NCBI RefSeq assembly: GCF_029224025.1
Contig: NZ_CP119392.1
Location: 643,001-707,000 of the forward strand
DNA: 64,000 nt
Reading direction: 5' to 3'
Source: Rhodanobacter sp. AS-Z3
Lineage (GTDB): Bacteria > Pseudomonadota > Gammaproteobacteria > Xanthomonadales > Rhodanobacteraceae
A program made the translations under genes and the position numbers. Below, piece by piece: positions 51,573 to 60,614 of the stretch; positions within the stretch are counted from its first letter, which is position 1; each line of letters begins with the position of its first letter. A model generated the notes under the pieces. The model ran no database searches. It saw only the letters and a program-made list of their open reading frames with translations, and was not told the DNA's origin.

Positions 51573-52772
51573 TCATTTTCCGCCAGCCATGTTGGCGTGG
51601 ATGATCTGCTTGATAGCCACGTCGGCGGCAACCAGTTGCTGCTTGTAGACGTCCGTGCTGAAGGCTGCCTGGGTGGGTGATTTCTGCGCCAGGGTCGGGC
51701 CGTTCTGGTCGTGCAGGCTCACATCCACCGCCACCGACATGCCCAGCCGCAGCGGGTGCTTGTCGAGCATGGCCGGGTCGTCGAAGACCACGCGCACCGG
51801 AATGCGCTGCACGATCTTGATCCAGTTGCCGGTGGCGTTCTGCGCCGGCAACAACGAGAACGCACTGCCGGTGCCGACGCCGAGGCTCTGTATCTTGCCC
51901 TTGTACTTCACCGCGCTGCCGTAGACGTCCGACTCGATTTCCACCGGCTGGCCGATACGCATCTTGGTCAGCTGGGTTTCCTTGAAGTTCGCGTCCACCC
52001 ACACGCCGTGCAGCGGTACCACCGCCATCAATGCGGCGCCGGGCAGCACGCGCTGACCAACCTGCACCGAACGTTTGGCCACATAGCCGTCTACCGGCGC
52101 AACCAGGCTGGCGCGGGCATCGTTGAGGTAGGCAGCACGCAGTTTGGCGGCTGCAACCTGCACGTCGGGATGCGACGAGACCACGGTGTCATCCACCAGC
52201 ACCTTGCTGGTCTGGTATTGCTGCTGAGCAGTGATCAGGCTGCTTTCTGCCGTGGTCAGCGCGTCGCTGGCGTGCGCCAGTTCCTCGGTGGAGATCGCAC
52301 CGGACTTGGCCAATGCCACGCGGCGGTTGTAATCGGCGCGGGCCTTGTCGACGGCGGTCTTGCGCGCAGCCACGTCGGCCTGCGCACCGTTTACGCTGGA
52401 ATACAGGCCGCGTACCTTGCGCACGGTGTTGGCCAGGTTGGCCTTCGCTTCGGCCAACGCCACATCCGCGTCGCTGGGGTCGAGCTGCACCAGCACGTCG
52501 CCGGCATGCACCAGATCGCCGTCATCGGCGCCAATGCTGACCACGGTGCCGGGAACCTGCGGGGTGATCTGCACCACGTTGCCGTTGATGTAGGCGTCGT
52601 CGGTACTTTCATACCAGCGGCCATCGACGAAGTACCAAATGGTCCAGGCGATCGCAGCGAGCACCACGACGGCACCGAGCAGGCGCAACAGGATGCCGCG
52701 TGAATTCTTCGGCGGCGCGGAGGGCGTCGGGGCGGCCGTATTCTCGGCCGGGGTGGAAGTCTGGCTGGACAT
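51573..52772 (-). CDS. emrA: EmrA-type membrane fusion protein (HlyD family)
   Basis: A 399-aa periplasmic adaptor. One membrane anchor (about residues 28-48) is followed by a lipoyl-like hairpin (VQITPQVPGTVVSIGADDGD; LVHAGDVLVQLDPSDADVAL), a long coiled coil (about 95-190) and beta-barrel domains. It bridges EmrB to the outer-membrane factor encoded just upstream (10-bp gap). Length and anchor are typical of EmrA. Confidence 0.9.
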   Translation of the reverse strand: MSSQTSTPAENTAAPTPSAPPKNSRGILLRLLGAVVVLAAIAWTIWYFVDGRWYESTDDAYINGNVVQITPQVPGTVVSIGADDGDLVHAGDVLVQLDPSDADVALAEAKANLANTVRKVRGLYSSVNGAQADVAARKTAVDKARADYNRRVALAKSGAISTEELAHASDALTTAESSLITAQQQYQTSKVLVDDTVVSSHPDVQVAAAKLRAAYLNDARASLVAPVDGYVAKRSVQVGQRVLPGAALMAVVPLHGVWVDANFKETQLTKMRIGQPVEIESDVYGSAVKYKGKIQSLGVGTGSAFSLLPAQNATGNWIKIVQRIPVRVVFDDPAMLDKHPLRLGMSVAVDVSLHDQNGPTLAQKSPTQAAFSTDVYKQQLVAADVAIKQIIHANMAGGK

Positions 52773-52781
52773 GGGGCTGCC

Positions 52782-54248
52782 TCAGGAATGCGAAGAAGTG
52801 GGGGATGCGGAAAGAGCGGGCGTGTCAGCTTGCGGCTGGAAGCCACCGCCGAGTGCCTCGATCAGCTGTACGGAAAGGTCGACCTGTTGCGCTTCAAGCG
52901 CGGCCACGCCGCGGTTGGCGAGCAGCAATTGCTGCCGCACCACCAACGCTTCGAGATAGCTGCCAATGCCGGCTTTGTAGCGCTGCTCGGCCAATTGCCA
53001 GGCCTCGCGCGCCGCCGTCTGCGCCCGCCGCTGGGCCTGCAGTTGTTGCTGCACGGCGTGCGCGGCGGATAGGTCATTCGCCACTTCGTTCAGCGCGCCA
53101 ACCAGGGTCTGGTTGTACTGCGCCACGGCGAGGTTGTATTGCGCATCCTTGCCGGAAAGGTTGGCACGCAGGCGACCGCCATCGAAGATCGGCAAGCTGA
53201 GCGATGGGCCCAGTTGATAAAAGCGCGAGGGCAGGGTGAGCGGGTTGCCGCCACCGAGCGCGATCACGCCAGCCATCGCGCCGAGGCTGATGTTCGGCAG
53301 AAACTCGGTCTTTGCAGCCTTGATGTCCTTGCTTGCCGCTTCGACGCGCCAGCGCGCGGCGACCAGGTCGGCGCGATGGCCGAGCAGATCCAGCGGCAGG
53401 TTTTCCGGTACGGCGAGCTGTGCAGGTGTGAGCAACTGCGGACGACCGATCTGCAGGCCGCGATCCGGACCCTTGCCCAGCAACACGGACAGCGAAGAAC
53501 GGGCAGCATCGACTGCGCGTTCGGCCAGCGCGGCGTCCTGCTGCGCGCTTGCCACTTCACCGTCGGCCTGCTTCAGCGCAATCTGGTTATCGATGCCGGC
53601 AGCTACGCGCTGACTGGTCAGTGTGCGCGCCTGGTTGGCGCGCTCCAGCTCACCTTTGGCCAGGTCCTGCTGGGTGAACGCATAGCCGAGTTGCGCATAG
53701 GCCCGCGCCACGTTGCCGGACAACTGGATGCGTGCGGCGCGCGCATCGATCTGCGCAGCACGCGTGGCGCCCAGCGCGGCCTCCCAGGTGGCGCGCTTGC
53801 CACCCCACAGATCGAGGCCCCACTTGAAGCTCACGTCGGCATACTTGGCCAGCGCAAAGTGACCACCACCGGCATTGGCCGGCAAGACTGAAGTTGGAAT
53901 GCGTGCGCCGGAAACACTGGCGCCCACGCCCACGCTGGGCTTGCGCGCCGCATCGGCCAGGCCTGCGTCGGCCTGTGCCGCGCGTGCCCGGGCATCGGCG
54001 ACGCCAAGGCCGGGGTTGTCGTGCAACGCTTCGTCGATCAGTGCGTCGAGCTGACTGTCGCCCAACGTGCGCCACCAGTCCTGCGCCGGCCACGCCGCCG
54101 AGGAAAGGTCGAGTCGGGCGAGGCTGCGGTCAAGCTTGAGTGAGCTGGCATCGATCGCGCGCCCGTCGGGCTGCAGGCTGCCACTGCTGGCGCAGCCGGC
54201 CAGGGCCAGGGTCAGGGCGGTTGCAGCCGCTAGTAAATGCAGACGCAT
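52782..54248 (-). CDS. Outer-membrane efflux lipoprotein (NodT/OprM family)
   Basis: A 488-aa protein with lipobox LAGC (C19). Two OEP domains follow, with long helices and the pattern LDALIDEALHDNPGLGVADA, RAYAQLGYAFTQQDLAKGEL and APQTEF-like DIKAAKTEFLPNISLGAMAG. It forms the trimeric channel of the tripartite pump with EmrAB. It is the first structural gene after the MarR regulator (30-bp gap), so the four genes form one operon. Confidence 0.9.
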   Translation of the reverse strand: MRLHLLAAATALTLALAGCASSGSLQPDGRAIDASSLKLDRSLARLDLSSAAWPAQDWWRTLGDSQLDALIDEALHDNPGLGVADARARAAQADAGLADAARKPSVGVGASVSGARIPTSVLPANAGGGHFALAKYADVSFKWGLDLWGGKRATWEAALGATRAAQIDARAARIQLSGNVARAYAQLGYAFTQQDLAKGELERANQARTLTSQRVAAGIDNQIALKQADGEVASAQQDAALAERAVDAARSSLSVLLGKGPDRGLQIGRPQLLTPAQLAVPENLPLDLLGHRADLVAARWRVEAASKDIKAAKTEFLPNISLGAMAGVIALGGGNPLTLPSRFYQLGPSLSLPIFDGGRLRANLSGKDAQYNLAVAQYNQTLVGALNEVANDLSAAHAVQQQLQAQRRAQTAAREAWQLAEQRYKAGIGSYLEALVVRQQLLLANRGVAALEAQQVDLSVQLIEALGGGFQPQADTPALSASPTSSHS

Positions 54249-54278
54249 GGAAGATGTCCGGGGAAGGAGTGGGGACGG

Positions 54279-54758
54279 TCAGTTCTTGTCGCGAAGCGCG
54301 CTCAACACGCGCTCCAGGTAGTCGTGTAGTTGTGACTGTTCTTTAGGCGTCATCGTGCGCTGCGCCGCGTTCATCACCCGCTGGCTGCAGACGGAGGCGA
54401 CTTCGCGCCAGACCTTTTCGCCATCGCTGGTCAGCTCGATGCGCAGCGCGCGCCGATCCTGCGCATGCGGCGTGCGCCGAAGCAGCTGCTTGCGCTCCAA
54501 CTGGTCGAGCTGGCGCGTCATCGCGCCGCCATCCAGTTCCACAGCGCGTGCCAGTTCCGTGGCCGAAACTGCACCCAGGTGGTGCGCCTTCTTGAGAATC
54601 AGGAACTGGGTAAAGCTCAGATCCACTTGCTGCGTGGCCAGCTCGGCCTCGATCGCGCGCACGATCTCGGAGCGCACCATGGTCAGCAACATACCAAGGC
54701 TCGGAGCATCGCTGGCGTTGTCAGGCGGGGGAGTGGCGGAAGCGAGGCGCTGGTTCAT
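54279..54758 (-). CDS. MarR-family transcriptional regulator (probably leaderless)
   Basis: A 159-aa winged-helix repressor: LSFTQFLILKKAHHLGAVSA, TELARAVELDGGAMTRQLDQ (recognition helix) and RTPHAQDRRALRIELT (wing). It heads the efflux operon and probably represses it until a ligand binds. ATG 54758 is chosen because a promoter -10 (TAGAAT) ends 7 bases upstream, so the mRNA would begin at or next to the ATG; ATG 54767 would overlap the -10. No ribosome binding site exists for either. Confidence 0.87.
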   Translation of the reverse strand: MNQRLASATPPPDNASDAPSLGMLLTMVRSEIVRAIEAELATQQVDLSFTQFLILKKAHHLGAVSATELARAVELDGGAMTRQLDQLERKQLLRRTPHAQDRRALRIELTSDGEKVWREVASVCSQRVMNAAQRTMTPKEQSQLHDYLERVLSALRDKN

Positions 54759-54765
54759 GCCGGGC

Positions 54766-54798
54766 ATTCTATTGCCGGCAATATAATTGTCAAGGCAA
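54766..54798 (-). promoter_or_regulatory. marR promoter overlapped by two TTGCC/GGCAA operators
   Basis: Minus strand: -35 TTGACA (54793-54788), 16-bp spacer, -10 TAGAAT (54771-54766). The perfect palindrome ATTGCCGGCAAT (54771-54782) fills the -10 side of the spacer. A second, looser copy, TTGTCAAGGCAA on the + strand (54787-54798), covers the -35. This fits autorepression by MarR. Confidence 0.65.
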
Positions 54799-55080
54799 AT
54801 ATCTATGGGTCCATGTTTGCCCTTGCACCTTTGCCCGGACGCCGAGGGGCCGGGTACGTCAGCGTCAGCGCATTCGACGCGATGTTCCGTGGCAAGTGCG
54901 GTCAGCGCCCCTGCTGCCCCGCCTAACGAGCCGTGCCAGCCAGCCGGAATGCTGATTGAAGGTGACACTGCCTATAAGCAGCTTTTATCGGTGCCATCAC
55001 AAATGCGCTCTTGGCTTGCCGGATGACGCAGACATAGCATGCAGGCACGCCATTCCGCGTTGCTGCGTGCGAGGAAACTC
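54799..55080. other. Control region between marR and the DsrE-led operon
   Basis: A 282-bp gene-free stretch upstream of two divergent units. Beyond the marR promoter at its left edge, no clear promoter, hairpin or operator is recognised. The DsrE-like gene starts at 55081 with AGGA upstream. Confidence 0.5.
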
Positions 55081-55626
55081 ATGAACCGTCCACTGTTGTC
55101 TGTGCTCTTTGTGCTTGTGCTGGCTCCCCTCGCCGCCTCCGCCTCCGATGGTTTCTGGCAGACCCCGACGATCAACGGCGCAGGCAAGATTCATCCGATG
55201 CCGCAGGCCGCCTATCAGCCTGATCGCCAGGCTACCTACAAGGTCGTGTTCAGCCTCAGCAAGCCGGGCGCCAAGCCCACCGAGGTGAGTCCGTCACTGG
55301 ATCACGTGGCGCGCGCGATAAACCTGTACGTCAACGCTGGCGTGCCGCTGTCGCATCTGAAGTTTGTGGCAATCGCCGCCGGCCCGGCCACGCCGATTGT
55401 GTTGAACGACGAACAGTATCGGGCGAAGTACGGCGTAGCCAATCCGAACCTGCCGCTGATTGCGCAATTGCGCAAAGCCGGCGTGGACGTTGCGGTTTGC
55501 GCGCAGGCCGTGGCCGAACATGACTTTCGGTACGACTGGGTCGACCAGCAGGTTACCGTCGCGTTGTCGGGGCTGACCACGATCATCGACCTGCAGCAGC
55601 AGGGCTATGCCCTGAGTCCGCAGTAA
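55081..55626 (+). CDS. Periplasmic DsrE/DsrF-like protein
   Basis: A 181-aa protein with a signal peptide (residues 1-21, ending ASAS). The mature part matches the DsrE/F-like fold: YKVVFSLSKPGAKPTEVSPS, HVARAINLYVNAGVPLSHLK, LRKAGVDVAVCAQAVAEHDF. C140 is at the place of the sulfur-carrying cysteine of the family. DsrE proteins carry sulfane sulfur, normally in the cytoplasm; here an export signal is present. It starts the operon with the binding protein and two cytochromes (16-bp gap). Confidence 0.82.
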   Translation: MNRPLLSVLFVLVLAPLAASASDGFWQTPTINGAGKIHPMPQAAYQPDRQATYKVVFSLSKPGAKPTEVSPSLDHVARAINLYVNAGVPLSHLKFVAIAAGPATPIVLNDEQYRAKYGVANPNLPLIAQLRKAGVDVAVCAQAVAEHDFRYDWVDQQVTVALSGLTTIIDLQQQGYALSPQ

Positions 55627-55642
55627 GTCAGGGAGAATCCTC

Positions 55643-56578
55643 ATGCGCCATCTCATTTCGCGGTTGCTTCTGGCCGCCGCCTGTTGTGCCGCCAGTCTTG
55701 TCGCCAGCGCCACCAGCCAGCCCGACTATCTGCCGCCATGGAATCCGCCGCCGGCTGGCCTGCAGTTCAGCGTGCCGCCGTTCGACGCGATCGCCGACCT
55801 GCATGGCGATATCGTCGATCCGCAACTGGTGGTGTTCTTTGCCGGCAATCAGTTCATGGTGGTGCATGACTTGATGGATGCGTTCAAAACGGCCTATCCC
55901 GCTTATCAGCGGATTTTTGTGGAGACCTTGCCGCCGGGCATTCTGGCCAAGCAGATCGAGAGCGGATCGTTGGTGATGGGCAACCTGCGCATCACCCACA
56001 AGCCGGACGTCTATACGGCCGGAAAAGGGGCTGTCGCGGAGAAGCAGAAACAGCACGGCTGGTTTGCCGATACCTATGACTACGCCCGCAACCCGCTGGC
56101 GATTCTGGTGGCCAAGGGCAACCCGAAGCACATCATGGGGCTGGCCGACCTTGGTCGCCGTGATGTGCGAGTGAGCATGCCGAATCCGGCCTGGGAAGGT
56201 ATCGCCAGGCAGATCGAGGCCAGCTATCGCAAGGTCGGTGGCGATGCGCTGGATCACACCATCATGCAGACCAAGGTGGCCGATGGCAGCACCTTCCTCA
56301 CCCGTATCCATCACCGCCAATCACCGCTGCGCGTGCTGCAGGGTGAGTCGGATGCGGCGCCGGTGTGGTCTACCGAGGCGTACTTCCAGCAGCAGATCCT
56401 GCATCATCCGGTTGAGACCGTGGTGATTCCGGACGCCCAGAATGCGCTGGCAACCTATACCGCCGCGCGCCTGAAGAATGCTCCGCATGAGCAGGCAGCA
56501 AAGGATTTCATGGCCTTCCTGCAGACACCTGCAGCGGCTGCGATCTACCGCAAGTACGGTTTTCTATCCGCCCACTGA
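55643..56578 (+). CDS. ModA-like periplasmic solute-binding protein
   Basis: A 311-aa exported protein (signal residues about 1-23) of the type II periplasmic binding fold. Segments such as VVFFAGNQFMVVHDLMDAFK, YARNPLAILVAKGNPKHIMG and VSMPNPAWEGIARQI resemble molybdate/sulfate-type binding proteins. No ABC permease or ATPase gene is adjacent. Its neighbours (DsrE-like protein upstream, two c-type cytochromes downstream with an 10-bp gap) suggest that it binds a sulfur oxyanion for oxidation or sensing rather than uptake; that is inference. Confidence 0.75.
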   Translation: MRHLISRLLLAAACCAASLVASATSQPDYLPPWNPPPAGLQFSVPPFDAIADLHGDIVDPQLVVFFAGNQFMVVHDLMDAFKTAYPAYQRIFVETLPPGILAKQIESGSLVMGNLRITHKPDVYTAGKGAVAEKQKQHGWFADTYDYARNPLAILVAKGNPKHIMGLADLGRRDVRVSMPNPAWEGIARQIEASYRKVGGDALDHTIMQTKVADGSTFLTRIHHRQSPLRVLQGESDAAPVWSTEAYFQQQILHHPVETVVIPDAQNALATYTAARLKNAPHEQAAKDFMAFLQTPAAAAIYRKYGFLSAH

Positions 56579-56588
56579 GGTTTCCGCC

Positions 56589-57278
56589 ATGCGCCAGCCC
56601 AGCCTGCGTCATCCTGCTACACGTCGATGGATTCCCGCCTTGTTGCTGGCCAGCCTTGCCTTGCCTGCCAGTGCGGCGCTGGCAGTGGATGCCGCCGCGA
56701 TTGCCCAGGCTGGCAACGGCAAGGGCGCCGTGCCCTGCATGGCGTGTCATGGGCTTGATGGTGCGGGTCAGGCTGCCGCCGGCCATCCGCGACTGGCTGC
56801 CCTCGACGCCACCTATCTGCAGAAGCAGCTTGACGACTTCGCCGGCGGCGCGCGCAGCAACGCGATCATGCAACCGATTGCCACGGCGCTCACTGAAGAC
56901 GAGCGCCAGGCGATGGCGAACTACTACAGCAAGATGCCCGTGCCGCCTGCGCTGGCAAAACCGACCGTCGACATGCCGGCGGCGGCTAGTGTCGGTGCGC
57001 TGCTGGCCACCCGCGGGGACTGGAGTCGTAACGTACCCGGCTGCGTGCAATGCCACGGTCCCGGCGGTGTCGGCGTGGGCGCGAACTTCCCGCCGCTTGC
57101 CGGTCAGCCTGCTGCCTATATCGCGTCGCAACTGAAGGCCTGGCAGGATGGCACGCGGCATAACGATCCGCTGCAATTGATGCAGCATCTGTCCAGCGCG
57201 CTGACCGCGCAGGACATTCAGGCCGTAGCGGCATGGTTTGCCGCGCAACCGTTGCCTGCGCCGGAGACCGCGCCATGA
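56589..57278 (+). CDS. Diheme cytochrome c4-like protein (TsdB-like)
   Basis: A 229-aa exported protein with a signal peptide (about residues 1-32) and two heme-binding motifs, CMACH (residues 50-54) and CVQCH (152-156), each in a cytochrome c4-type half (MACHGLDGAGQAAAGHPRLA; QCHGPGGVGVGANFPPLAGQ). It should pass electrons between a periplasmic dehydrogenase and a terminal oxidase. The next gene overlaps by 4 bp (ATGA), and its product is TsdA-like, so this protein is the likely electron acceptor, as TsdB is in other species. Confidence 0.85.
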   Translation: MRQPSLRHPATRRWIPALLLASLALPASAALAVDAAAIAQAGNGKGAVPCMACHGLDGAGQAAAGHPRLAALDATYLQKQLDDFAGGARSNAIMQPIATALTEDERQAMANYYSKMPVPPALAKPTVDMPAAASVGALLATRGDWSRNVPGCVQCHGPGGVGVGANFPPLAGQPAAYIASQLKAWQDGTRHNDPLQLMQHLSSALTAQDIQAVAAWFAAQPLPAPETAP

Positions 57279-58222
57279 AAAATCTGCCCGTATGGCTCGT
57301 CATGGCGATCGTCATGGGTTTGCCGGGTTGCTCGCAAAAGCCGGTGGAACCCGCCGCGTCCGCTCCGGCCAACGCCAGCACGGCGGCAAAGCCGGTAGTC
57401 ACGGCCACGCCAGCGTCGAGCGCATTCAGTCCGCCGGCCGAATCGGCCATTCCCGACGGGCCACTGGGTGATGTGATCCGTCAGGGCCGCGACATCTTCA
57501 TCGACACGCCGAATCATGCAAAGGCATATGTCGGCAATGGCCTGAGCTGCAGCAACTGCCACGTGGATGCCGGGCGCCAGGCCAACTCGGCGCCGTTGTG
57601 GGGCGCGTACGGCGTGTATCCGCAATACCGCAAGAAAACCGGCAAGGTGAACACGTTCGGCGAGCGCCTGCAGGGCTGCTTCCGTTTCAGCATGAATGGC
57701 AAGGCGCCACCGCTGGACAGTGCCGAGATGGTCGCGCTGGAAACCTATGCCTGGTGGATGAGCAAGGGTGCACCGGTGGGCGCGAAGCTGGCCGGTGCCG
57801 GTTATCCGAAAGAAGGTTTCAAACCGCCGCAGCCGCCGGACTATGCGCGTGGCGAGGTGGTGTTCAAGAAGACTTGCGTGCTGTGTCACGGTGACGACGG
57901 CCAGGGTCAGCAGGTTGCCGGTCGTAATGTGTTTCCGCCGCTGTGGGGTCCGCAGTCATTTAACTGGGGTGCCGGCATGCACCAGATCGACAACGCCGCC
58001 GCCTTCATCAAGGCGAACATGCCGTTCAGTCGTGGCGACACGCTGAGCGATCAGGACGCGTGGGACGTGGCGATGTATATGGATGCACACGAGCGTCCGC
58101 AGGACCCGCGCTTCGAGGGCGACGTCAGCGAAACGCGGAAGAAGTATCACGACAGCCCGCTGTCGTTGTATGGCACCGAGATCCAGGGGCATGTGCTCGG
58201 CACGCCAACCAGCAGGCGCTGA
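57275..58222 (+). CDS. tsdA: TsdA-like thiosulfate dehydrogenase, diheme cytochrome c
   Basis: A 315-aa protein with a lipobox (LPGC, C19), a Pro/Ala-rich linker (about 23-60) and two heme motifs, CSNCH (92-96) and CVLCH (201-205). C135 in QGCFRFSMNG matches the cysteine that serves as axial heme ligand in TsdA, and M249 in IKANMPF lies where the second heme ligand is found. Known TsdA couples two thiosulfates to tetrathionate (or the reverse). The C-terminal DAWDVAMYMDAHERPQDPRF block also fits. Translationally coupled to the cytochrome c4-like gene. Confidence 0.82.
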   Translation: MKNLPVWLVMAIVMGLPGCSQKPVEPAASAPANASTAAKPVVTATPASSAFSPPAESAIPDGPLGDVIRQGRDIFIDTPNHAKAYVGNGLSCSNCHVDAGRQANSAPLWGAYGVYPQYRKKTGKVNTFGERLQGCFRFSMNGKAPPLDSAEMVALETYAWWMSKGAPVGAKLAGAGYPKEGFKPPQPPDYARGEVVFKKTCVLCHGDDGQGQQVAGRNVFPPLWGPQSFNWGAGMHQIDNAAAFIKANMPFSRGDTLSDQDAWDVAMYMDAHERPQDPRFEGDVSETRKKYHDSPLSLYGTEIQGHVLGTPTSRR

Positions 58223-58388
58223 CCTCGAACGACCAGGAGCAGTACCGCGGTCGATGATTGCGCTGACCCGGTGACGCACGCCGGACAGTATCAACCGTGC
58301 TTGCCGCAAGAGTAGAGTTCGCCAAGGGTGAGGCGGCCGTTGGTCAATGCGGCATCGACGCTGGTCACAATCAAACGGGGACTTGCAG

Positions 58389-60377
58389 ATGAAGGTGGTG
58401 CTTTCGATTCTTTCCACCAGCCTGGGCATGCTTGGGCTGTCACTGCTGCTGACTCCGCCGGTGCTGGCTCAGTCCGGCGACCGCTCCACGCAGCAGCTCA
58501 TTGCCCAGCGCAATGCCACCGAACAGGAGCTCGAAAAGATCGCCATCATCGACCGCAAGGTGATGGTGAAGATGCGCGATGGCAAGTTGATGGCGGCCGA
58601 CGTGTATCGACCGAAGAACGCCAGTGGCAAGGTGCCGATCATCTTCGAGCGCACGCCGTACAACTTCAATTATTGGGATGTGAAGCTGGGCGCGCCGGCC
58701 AACCTGAAGCGCGAGCTGGAAGCGGTGAAGCATGGCTATGCCTACGTGGTGATGAACGAACGCGGGCATTTCTTCTCGCAGGGCAACTACGACATCCTCG
58801 GGCCGCCGTTGACGGACGGCTCGGATGCCATCCAGTGGATGACCTCGCAGCCATGGTCCAGCGGCAAGGTCGGTACCACCGGCTGCTCCTCCACGGCCGA
58901 GTGGCAACTGGCCGTGGTTGCGCGCGACGATCCCGGGCTGGCTACGTTCAACGTGCAGGGCTTCGGTGCCGGCGTCGGTCACGTTGGCCCCTACTACGAG
59001 CAAGGCAACTGGTATCGCGGCGGTGCGATCCAGATGCTCTTCATCGACTGGATTTACGAGTACGGCATCCAGAATCAGGTGCGTCCGATGTTCCCGCCTG
59101 ATACGCCGCAGGCCAGTCTGGTGCGCGCGTCGCGCTTCTTCGATCTGGAACCGCAAATGCCGTCGGTGGATTGGGACAAACAGTTCTGGCACCTGCCGCT
59201 GAAGGACATGATCACCTCGGTGGGCGGCGCACCCGGCATTTTCGAGACGCGCATGCCGGTTGCCACCGGTGGCAACATGATCGCGCGCACACCCAATGAT
59301 CCAGCCTGGAACAAAGGCGGGCTGTGGAACGACAGCATGAAGATCGCCAAGCCCGGGCTGTGGTTCATCAGCTGGTTCGACGTGTCTGTTTCGCCGAACC
59401 TCGCCGCCTACAATTTCGTGCGACGCACGGCGCCGAAGCCGATCGCCGACCAGCAATACGCCGTGATCGCACCGGTATTGCACTGTGCGTATACCCGCGC
59501 CACCGAGCACACCATGATCGGTGATCTCGACGTAGGCGATGCACGTTTCGACTACAACAAGCTGGTCTACGGCTGGTTTGACCACTTCCTCAAGGGCGAG
59601 AACAACGGCGTGCTCGAAAAGCAGCCCAAGGTGATGTACTACCTGATGGGCGCCAACGAATGGAAGCACTCGGACACCTGGCCGCCGGCCGGTGCGACCA
59701 CGCAGAACTTCTATTTCAGCAGTGGCGGCCATGCCAATACCTTGTACGGCGACGGCAAGCTGGTCGCTGCTGCAGACGGCTCGGATCACCCGGACACGTT
59801 CGTCTATGATCCCGGCAATCCGGTACCCACCGTCGGCGCCGGTGGCTGTTGCCTGGGCAAGATTCCGCTGGGCTCGTTCGATCAGTCGGCGCACGAAGCG
59901 CGCAACGACATCCTTGTCTACGATACCGAGCCGTTCAAGCAAGGCATGGAAGTCAGTGGCCCGATCACGGTCACCTTGTATGTGTCGTCCAGTGCGAAAG
60001 ACACCGACTTCACCTTCAAGCTGATCGACGTCTATCCCGATGGCAAGGCCTATAACCTGGTCAGCAACATCCAGCGCATGCGCTGGCGTGATGGCTACGA
60101 CAAGCCGGTGTGGATGCAGCCGGATCAGGTCTACAAGGTCACCTTCCAGCCGATCGATACCAGCAACTACTTCAAGCCCGGGCACAAGATGCGGGTGGCC
60201 GTTTCCAGTAGCAACTTCCCGCGTTTCGATCGCAACCTCAATACCGGTGGGGATAACTTCAGCGAGACGAAATGGGTGGTGGCGAACAACGCCGTGCACC
60301 ATGACAGCCAGCATCCGTCGTCGATCACCCTGACGATTGTTCCAGCGATCAAGGCGGAAGTGCCGGTCGGGCGGTAA
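58389..60377 (+). CDS. CocE/NonD family alpha/beta hydrolase, exported
   Basis: A 662-aa protein with a signal peptide (about residues 1-28). The N-terminal hydrolase has [18 protein letters not shown] and the nucleophile area [12 protein letters not shown] with S167. The C-terminal jelly-roll domain (about 450-650) contains [20 protein letters not shown] and the family ending [20 protein letters not shown]. Members cleave esters or X-Pro dipeptides; the substrate is unknown. It lies between the two sulfur-related units but shows no direct link to them. Confidence 0.85.
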   Translation: MKVVLSILSTSLGMLGLSLLLTPPVLAQSGDRSTQQLIAQRNATEQELEKIAIIDRKVMVKMRDGKLMAADVYRPKNASGKVPIIFERTPYNFNYWDVKLGAPANLKRELEAVKHGYAYVVMNERGHFFSQGNYDILGPPLTDGSDAIQWMTSQPWSSGKVGTTGCSSTAEWQLAVVARDDPGLATFNVQGFGAGVGHVGPYYEQGNWYRGGAIQMLFIDWIYEYGIQNQVRPMFPPDTPQASLVRASRFFDLEPQMPSVDWDKQFWHLPLKDMITSVGGAPGIFETRMPVATGGNMIARTPNDPAWNKGGLWNDSMKIAKPGLWFISWFDVSVSPNLAAYNFVRRTAPKPIADQQYAVIAPVLHCAYTRATEHTMIGDLDVGDARFDYNKLVYGWFDHFLKGENNGVLEKQPKVMYYLMGANEWKHSDTWPPAGATTQNFYFSSGGHANTLYGDGKLVAAADGSDHPDTFVYDPGNPVPTVGAGGCCLGKIPLGSFDQSAHEARNDILVYDTEPFKQGMEVSGPITVTLYVSSSAKDTDFTFKLIDVYPDGKAYNLVSNIQRMRWRDGYDKPVWMQPDQVYKVTFQPIDTSNYFKPGHKMRVAVSSSNFPRFDRNLNTGGDNFSETKWVVANNAVHHDSQHPSSITLTIVPAIKAEVPVGR

Positions 60378-60399
60378 AGCCAGCCGCATGTGATCAGCC

Positions 60400-60429
60400 G
60401 CGAACCCCGGCGGTGAGGCTGGGGTTCGC
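60400..60429 (+). terminator. Hairpin terminator after the CocE/NonD gene
   Basis: GCGAACCCC (60400-60408) pairs perfectly with GGGGTTCGC (60421-60429) around a 12-base loop, followed by TTGGTT. It begins 23 bp after the stop codon. Confidence 0.6.
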
Positions 60430-60614
60430 TTGGTTCCTGCATGCCCGAAGGCAGGCCCTTGGCAATGAAGGGTAAAGTCTTCGCGCCAACCTTGACGGTA
60501 CCGGCACAGGTATCCGTTTCACCTCCAGCTAACAGTGTTGCGCGCAGCTTGGCGCGAGGCGCCGCAGGGCCACAGCGCCGGTTGCAGACTCGGGCCCCAA
60601 TCTGGAGGCAATCA

